Shown piece after piece: positions 59,037 to 64,000 of a DNA stretch of 64,000 nt (positions are counted from its first letter, which is position 1; each line of letters begins with the position of its first letter). Both the position numbers and the translations under genes were made by a program. Location of the stretch: IMG/VR virus record IMGVR_UViG_3300025423_000001, positions 23,119-87,118 of that record. One strand, 5' to 3'. The notes under the pieces were generated by a model, which worked only from the letters and a program-made list of their open reading frames with translations, had not been told where the DNA came from and did not search any database. This DNA comes from a virus.

Positions 59037-60001
59037 TGGTACGCAAAAACAGATTGGCAGTATACAAGAAATATGATGGGGGTGGCGCAATCGGGCCGGA
59101 TAACTGGTCTAACTCCCATCCTAACATCTCCCCGCTTGACCCACAACGCCCTGGGTTGATAGGCCCTTCCGACTGGATGCCAGGCACCCCCCTACGCAAA
59201 CGGTTTGTAGATAACAGCCCTGTACGCGTACAAGCTCCAATAGGCGAGATACCAGCCATGGCTGAGCCATCACGCCCGCTGCCAGCAATGCAAACGTTAC
59301 CAGAACCCCAGCAACCCCAGCCAAGGCAAAACGTGTTTAGCAATGCTATGAGCCATGCCTCAGACATCATGCCTTACGTTTCCAACTTCATCAACTCCAC
59401 CAGACGTGTACCGCTTCCACAACAGCCTGACACTGTAAGCCCCATCTCCCCTGCGCATGTGTACTACACAGCCGAGAATGCAGAGGCTGACAGGCAAACA
59501 AGAGGAGCTAACAGAAGCGCTGACAGGATGTTGGACGAAAACACTGCCGGAGCCGTAAGGGCTGGCAACCTTGCGCAGCAGATACGTGCCAAGAACTCCA
59601 TCAATGAGAATGAGGCCAACACCAACTCGCAGTTGAAGATGGAGGCCGACCGTACCAACGCTGGTATAGATGCACAGAACGTAGCTATCAGGAATGGTTA
59701 CAAGAATGCACAAACTGAAGCACAGATTGCACAACAAAGAGCTGAAAGCCAAAACATAGCTAATGCCGCTGACAAATACATCGGGCAGCAGAATGTGAAG
59801 AGTGCCCAGCAGTTGGATATGGCTAAATGGGATACTATGAAAACATTGTACAGCCGTAGCGGTGTAGCGGATAGGACATTCGGGCCTGATACTGTCTACG
59901 CGCAAAACCTTAAGCGTGACAACCCAGAGCTATACAACACGCTCTTTAACCAGAAGGCTTACGGTGGTAAGATGAAATCACGCAAACCTGTGTTTGCTTA
60001 A
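59036..60001 (+). CDS. Cargo-like virion protein
   Basis: The 321-residue product has a Pro-rich N-terminal half, then a long helical middle rich in Asn, Ala and Gln (about residues 155-250), and a short basic end YGGKMKSRKPVFA. Its start overlaps the previous stop by one base. Helical, low-complexity proteins here are likely capsid-internal cargo ejected with DNA. Confidence 0.6.
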   Translation: MVRKNRLAVYKKYDGGGAIGPDNWSNSHPNISPLDPQRPGLIGPSDWMPGTPLRKRFVDNSPVRVQAPIGEIPAMAEPSRPLPAMQTLPEPQQPQPRQNVFSNAMSHASDIMPYVSNFINSTRRVPLPQQPDTVSPISPAHVYYTAENAEADRQTRGANRSADRMLDENTAGAVRAGNLAQQIRAKNSINENEANTNSQLKMEADRTNAGIDAQNVAIRNGYKNAQTEAQIAQQRAESQNIANAADKYIGQQNVKSAQQLDMAKWDTMKTLYSRSGVADRTFGPDTVYAQNLKRDNPELYNTLFNQKAYGGKMKSRKPVFA

Positions 60002-60013
60002 ACTACTATACAG

Positions 60014-62245
60014 ATGGGACTATATGACGGATACCAGTTAGCTAACAGCCAAGGGATAAAGACTTACCAAGGCTCCACTGTGCCAGAGATGGTACAGGTG
60101 AGCCAGCAGTTGCAGGATAGATATGATAAGACGCTAGATACAATGGATGCCATGGGCAGGTTTATGAACACGCTGCAAGCACTACCACAAGATAAACCTG
60201 AGTTACGGGCAATGGCTCAAGAATACAGAAACAAGCTTTCTGGGCTGGCTCAGAAAAAAGACCTTGAGAATAGTCTAAGGGAGACGACATTGTTAGCCAA
60301 TAATCTTTCACAAGACTATGCACCATTTGCAGAAAGGATGCAACAGAGAGCAGCCCTATCCACAGACCTTAGCAAGCGGGTAGAAGATGGTAAAATTACC
60401 AATGACACTTATAAGCAGGCGATGGATATGCACGACAAGCTAAACGGGCCTATCCAAACAGATGTGGACACTGGCAGACGTATCGGCAAGTATGCTGCAC
60501 AGCCTATTTCTAATGACATAGATTTTAGCAAAAAAGTGGACGACTGGTATAGGAGGTCTAAGCCTGTAGTGAATGGTGAGTCTGTGGACTTTGTAAACGG
60601 TCAGTGGATAGGTTCCCAAAGCCATAAAGTGGTTGACATGGCTCCTGAAAAATTACGACAAATCGTTAACGAAGGGATAGCTAATGACCCGGAAGCTCGT
60701 GGCTGGATAAAGCAACAGCAACAACTTGGAACCTATAACCTTAACTATACTCCTAAAGACCTTGAAGGATTAGACCTCGGTCAAACCGTAGAGCAAAGGC
60801 TGCAAAGAAACCCAGATGGTAGTATAGCTGTGGGAAAAGACAAGCAACCTCTTACCACTAACATCAGTCTTGGACAGGCCATCCACGAGCGTACAGCTAA
60901 AGGAGAGGATTTGAATGATATAATGCGTTCTTACGCCAGCCAAAACATACTTGACAACATTATCCTACATGCCCACAATTATGCAATAGGAAAGTATGCA
61001 CAGCATGATGTGGAAATTGGTAAAGGGCTTAGGGAAAATTCTTATGAAAAAGACCAGATACCTGTGTTCCCTGTTAATATGTTACAGCCTGTGCCTGGAA
61101 GCCAATACAGCCATCCAACAGAGATTGAAGATGCTATCAAGAACTATGACAACGCTAATAGCGATGCATATCAAAAAATGCTTGCTTGGATGCAACTCAA
61201 CAATGTAAGTCCTGTGGATGCTAGTGGCAAACCGGCTAATCCATTGGATGCTTCTACCAAATTTGTAGATGCCAAGGGTAACGAAAAGACTTCAGAGGGA
61301 AGAAAGTTCGTAGACATGATGCACCAGGCCAATGATGCTGCACAGCAACTACGGGATAAACAAGCAAGCCTGATGAAAAAAGCAGGATTTCAGAATGGTA
61401 AGGCTGATGGTGAAATAGCTAAGCAAGCCAAAGAAGCTTATGACTTTATACTACAAAATGGTTTAAAATCATACCCGAATGGCACAACACCAGAAGTTGA
61501 AGCTGACCTTAAAAGGCAAGCCAGAGATGCCTACGACCTGACAATGGCCCAAGACCCACGATACAATAAGTTTAAACAGTACATGGCAGAAGATGCTCAG
61601 AATAATTCAGTGCCAGTTGGTTTCAAAAAGTTTGACAACGAAAAAGTCAACAAGGCAATTGAAGGGCATTTTAAAGATACAAACCTGAATCTTGGCTTTA
61701 ACAATGCAGTCCAAGGTATGGAATGGGCAAGTGGTGAGTCTGCTGGTAAACCGTTAGATGCAGACAGCTATAAAAAGATTGTTGGTAATGCTTCCTTTGC
61801 CGGCGCCGGTATAGATGCTGATGGTAAGTACAAGATGCTGTTTAAAGCCGGGCCGGATACAACAGACAAGAATGGTAAGCCGCTTGGAGACAATGTGCTT
61901 GTAAAAATACCAGCATACCCAGGCATTGCAGAAGAAATGGTTAAGCAAAACCTTATTGGCCCTGCAGAGCAATACATTGCACAAGCAATGGGAGCTGCAC
62001 ACACATCCACCAACAAATCTACAAGGATACAACTTGGTACAGGCATGTTTGTAGATTTCAGGCAAATACAGCCTTCAGACAAAAGTTCATATTACAACAA
62101 CCCAGATGCTAATTACATCATCACATACTATGGCAAAGACGGAAAGTCAAAAGAAGTTGCTGCCAGTTCAATAGATGAAGCTGCTCAGGGTATTATTCAA
62201 ACACTACAAAACCATAAAGAAGATGCCCCCAGGATTCGACCTTAG
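60014..62245 (+). CDS. Large cargo-like virion protein
   Basis: The 743-residue product is almost entirely helical and polar, starting MGLYDGYQLANSQGIKTYQG, with many Lys/Glu/Gln helices and no enzyme motif. It lies between the smaller cargo-like genes and the giant gene, where crAss-like phages keep internal proteins. It overlaps the next start by 23 bases. Confidence 0.65.
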   Translation: MGLYDGYQLANSQGIKTYQGSTVPEMVQVSQQLQDRYDKTLDTMDAMGRFMNTLQALPQDKPELRAMAQEYRNKLSGLAQKKDLENSLRETTLLANNLSQDYAPFAERMQQRAALSTDLSKRVEDGKITNDTYKQAMDMHDKLNGPIQTDVDTGRRIGKYAAQPISNDIDFSKKVDDWYRRSKPVVNGESVDFVNGQWIGSQSHKVVDMAPEKLRQIVNEGIANDPEARGWIKQQQQLGTYNLNYTPKDLEGLDLGQTVEQRLQRNPDGSIAVGKDKQPLTTNISLGQAIHERTAKGEDLNDIMRSYASQNILDNIILHAHNYAIGKYAQHDVEIGKGLRENSYEKDQIPVFPVNMLQPVPGSQYSHPTEIEDAIKNYDNANSDAYQKMLAWMQLNNVSPVDASGKPANPLDASTKFVDAKGNEKTSEGRKFVDMMHQANDAAQQLRDKQASLMKKAGFQNGKADGEIAKQAKEAYDFILQNGLKSYPNGTTPEVEADLKRQARDAYDLTMAQDPRYNKFKQYMAEDAQNNSVPVGFKKFDNEKVNKAIEGHFKDTNLNLGFNNAVQGMEWASGESAGKPLDADSYKKIVGNASFAGAGIDADGKYKMLFKAGPDTTDKNGKPLGDNVLVKIPAYPGIAEEMVKQNLIGPAEQYIAQAMGAAHTSTNKSTRIQLGTGMFVDFRQIQPSDKSSYYNNPDANYIITYYGKDGKSKEVAASSIDEAAQGIIQTLQNHKEDAPRIRP

Positions 62246-64000
62246 TAAAGTAGTAGACCCGTCACAATCCTCAGCTAAGCCTTCCAAATCGGGAGGCTTT
62301 GACTTAGATAAAGTAAATGACGGTAGAAATGGCACAGGTAGTGGCTCACTTCCCGGCAGTTTGTCTGGTTTAGACTTTAATAACTACAGTTTCCAACCTA
62401 AACTGGATGTAGATAACAATCTTCTACGCGCACAGAATCAATCTTGGTATAGCCAACTGGGTAAAAGCTTAGGCAATGCTGTGGCCAACACAGCCACCGG
62501 AGCCGTGCAGGGCTTAGGCTATCTCGGCACCATATTCCAAGGAGACAACAGCTACACCAACGACTGGGTACAGTTCTTCGATAAGCCCGGCATACACAAC
62601 CCATTCGGCGACATCTACACAGAGCATCCTGACAAGGAATTCGACCCAGGGGACTTTGGTAGCTACGCCAAATGGCTCCAGTCCACGGCTGAAGGTGCTG
62701 GCGCACTAGGGCTGATGATGTGGGGGATGGGCGAAGGCACACTTGGATTAGCCAATGCCCTCAATGACGGCCTCAAGCTTGGTACTACAGCAGCCAAGAT
62801 TACCCGTGGTGTGGCCCAATTTGGTACCGCAGCCTTGAACAGTTACGTGATGGGAGCCATGTCCGGCAAACAAGTGTACGAAGACAGTTACCAGAAGCAG
62901 TACCTCAAGAACCTTGCCTCAGGCATGGCTATGGAAGATGCAGACAAAGCTGCCAAGAGCAAGGCTGGTGAAGCTGCAGCTGCAACTGTCCACATGACCG
63001 TGGCACTTAACACACTCCTGAACCTTGGTACAGTGGCTTCCATGTTTAAGGAACCATCGGCTGAGATACAACAGTTCATGGAAGGAGCCGGCAAAAGGCT
63101 GGAAGGAGAAAGCAGGGCTGCATGGCAAGAACGTATCAAGGGTATGCAGATGTCTGACCCAGAAGTATCCAAGATATTCAACCCCCGTCATGGTATCAAC
63201 TCTATGATAGCTGAAGGAGCCAAGGGAGGCTTGGAGATGGTGAACATGGGTGTGGCCACCAAGCAGGGTGAGCGTATTGGCAGCGACAAAGAAACTGATG
63301 ACGGTGTGGGTGGGTTGGTGAGAGGCTACTTTGACCACTATGGGGAAGACGCACTGACAGGCAAGGGCTTGTATGACTTCGTGTTCGGTGCAGCCCTTGG
63401 CCCGGCCCAGGCATTCTTACTCGATAGCATCCCTGCCAAGTTCACAGCCTACGACAAAGACAACAATGTAGTACACAAACAGGATGCAGATGGCAACTTG
63501 CAGTACAAGGATGGCAAACCTGTATATGAGCAGCACTTTGTAAGCTCCAAGGCTTACAACGGCAGGGCTGCACGGGCCTATTTTGACAACGTGAAAGATG
63601 CCGTACTTGACCACATAGACACTGTGAACAAACTCAATACCCAACTTGCAGAGGCTACCACCAAAGGAGACCATCTGAAGGCTGAGCAGATACGCGGGCA
63701 ACTTTTTGGCACCAATGCCATTGATGCTGTCATCAATCGTGCCACTGATAGCTGGAAGGAAGAGTACCGCCAAATAGCCAAGATGGACAACACCAAGGAC
63801 TTAGGGGAGCAGATGCAACCTAAGATTGATGCTTTGGGACAGCAGATTGAAGAGGCTAGGCAGAAAGGCGAGGACACTGGTGACCTGGAGAAACAGCTCA
63901 AAAGCCTGACTGATTCACAGAAGACCCAAGCCGGCCACACTGAGGCTACGATAGCAGGCTATGCCAAAGATAACACTGACCACGAGTACAAGGCTAAGGC
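62223..64000 (+). CDS. N-terminal part of a giant virion protein (cut by the window end)
   Basis: From ATG 62223 (MPPGFDLSKVVDPSQSS) the frame is open for 592 codons to the end of the window. The visible part has a Ser/Gly-rich start, two or three hydrophobic helices (AGALGLMMWGMGEGTLGLAN; VALNTLLNLGTVASMF) and a charged coiled region. In crAss-like phages the gene at this place encodes a very long virion protein that can include the virion RNA polymerase. The polymerase motifs would lie beyond the window. Confidence 0.7.
   Translation, partial: MPPGFDLSKVVDPSQSSAKPSKSGGFDLDKVNDGRNGTGSGSLPGSLSGLDFNNYSFQPKLDVDNNLLRAQNQSWYSQLGKSLGNAVANTATGAVQGLGYLGTIFQGDNSYTNDWVQFFDKPGIHNPFGDIYTEHPDKEFDPGDFGSYAKWLQSTAEGAGALGLMMWGMGEGTLGLANALNDGLKLGTTAAKITRGVAQFGTAALNSYVMGAMSGKQVYEDSYQKQYLKNLASGMAMEDADKAAKSKAGEAAAATVHMTVALNTLLNLGTVASMFKEPSAEIQQFMEGAGKRLEGESRAAWQERIKGMQMSDPEVSKIFNPRHGINSMIAEGAKGGLEMVNMGVATKQGERIGSDKETDDGVGGLVRGYFDHYGEDALTGKGLYDFVFGAALGPAQAFLLDSIPAKFTAYDKDNNVVHKQDADGNLQYKDGKPVYEQHFVSSKAYNGRAARAYFDNVKDAVLDHIDTVNKLNTQLAEATTKGDHLKAEQIRGQLFGTNAIDAVINRATDSWKEEYRQIAKMDNTKDLGEQMQPKIDALGQQIEEARQKGEDTGDLEKQLKSLTDSQKTQAGHTEATIAGYAKDNTDHEYKAK

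Noticed and set aside
1-64000. CRISPR array, insertion sequences, integrase or att sites
   Set aside because: No spaced direct repeats, transposase, recombinase or tRNA-end att sequence was seen. The phage appears strictly lytic on this evidence.

Overview
The window is part of the genome of a tailed double-stranded DNA phage, most likely a crAss-like phage (order Crassvirales) of a Bacteroidota host. Three things point there. First, the virion block runs TerL, portal, acidic scaffold-like protein, major capsid protein, several head-tail connector-like proteins, a very long muzzle/tail-hub-like protein, cargo-like proteins, then a giant protein that leaves the window. Second, the replication set is typical: family A DNA polymerase, TOPRIM primase, DnaB-like, SF1 and SF2 helicases, a RepL-type initiator, a PD-(D/E)XK nuclease, and rIIA/rIIB homologues. 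Third, translation starts lack Shine-Dalgarno sequences and instead have A-rich leaders. No integrase or repressor is visible, and the standard genetic code fits throughout. Family assignments were made by eye from motifs.

Layout. Bases 1-2342 (+) carry a lysis-type cassette (holin-like protein, single-gene spanin), a zinc-ribbon protein and a calcineurin-like phosphoesterase, closed by convergent terminator hairpins. Bases 2451-33944 (-) are one long, tightly packed early/replication block. It holds a FEN nuclease, an HNH nuclease, rIIB split by a group I intron with a LAGLIDADG endonuclease, rIIA, primase, two proteins ending in NPF, MazG, a ThyX remnant, a Sak4-like ATPase, DnaB-like, SF2 and Dda-like helicases, a dNMP kinase and DNA polymerase. 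After these come a phage tmRNA gene and about twenty small accessory genes, including a GT25-like glycosyltransferase, a methyltransferase and a macro-like protein. Bases 34114-64000 are mostly +: RepL, a short antisense island (34768-35730), small early genes including a likely Acb2/Tad1-type cyclic-nucleotide sponge, PD-(D/E)XK nuclease, HU/IHF-like protein, then packaging and virion genes.

How it fits together. The minus block would copy DNA, supply nucleotides and manage the host. RepL sits at the divergent switch near 34 kb, next to a perfect 10-bp inverted repeat that may be an operator or part of the origin region. The plus block packages DNA and builds the particle. The muzzle-like protein has gained a large cadherin/PA14-like/DUF5977 insertion and is split into two overlapping genes. 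The most unusual items are the intron in rIIB, the tmRNA with a non-Bacteroidota tag, the muzzle insertion, the ThyX stub, the Acb2/Tad1-like gene, and the shared NPF motif in three proteins.
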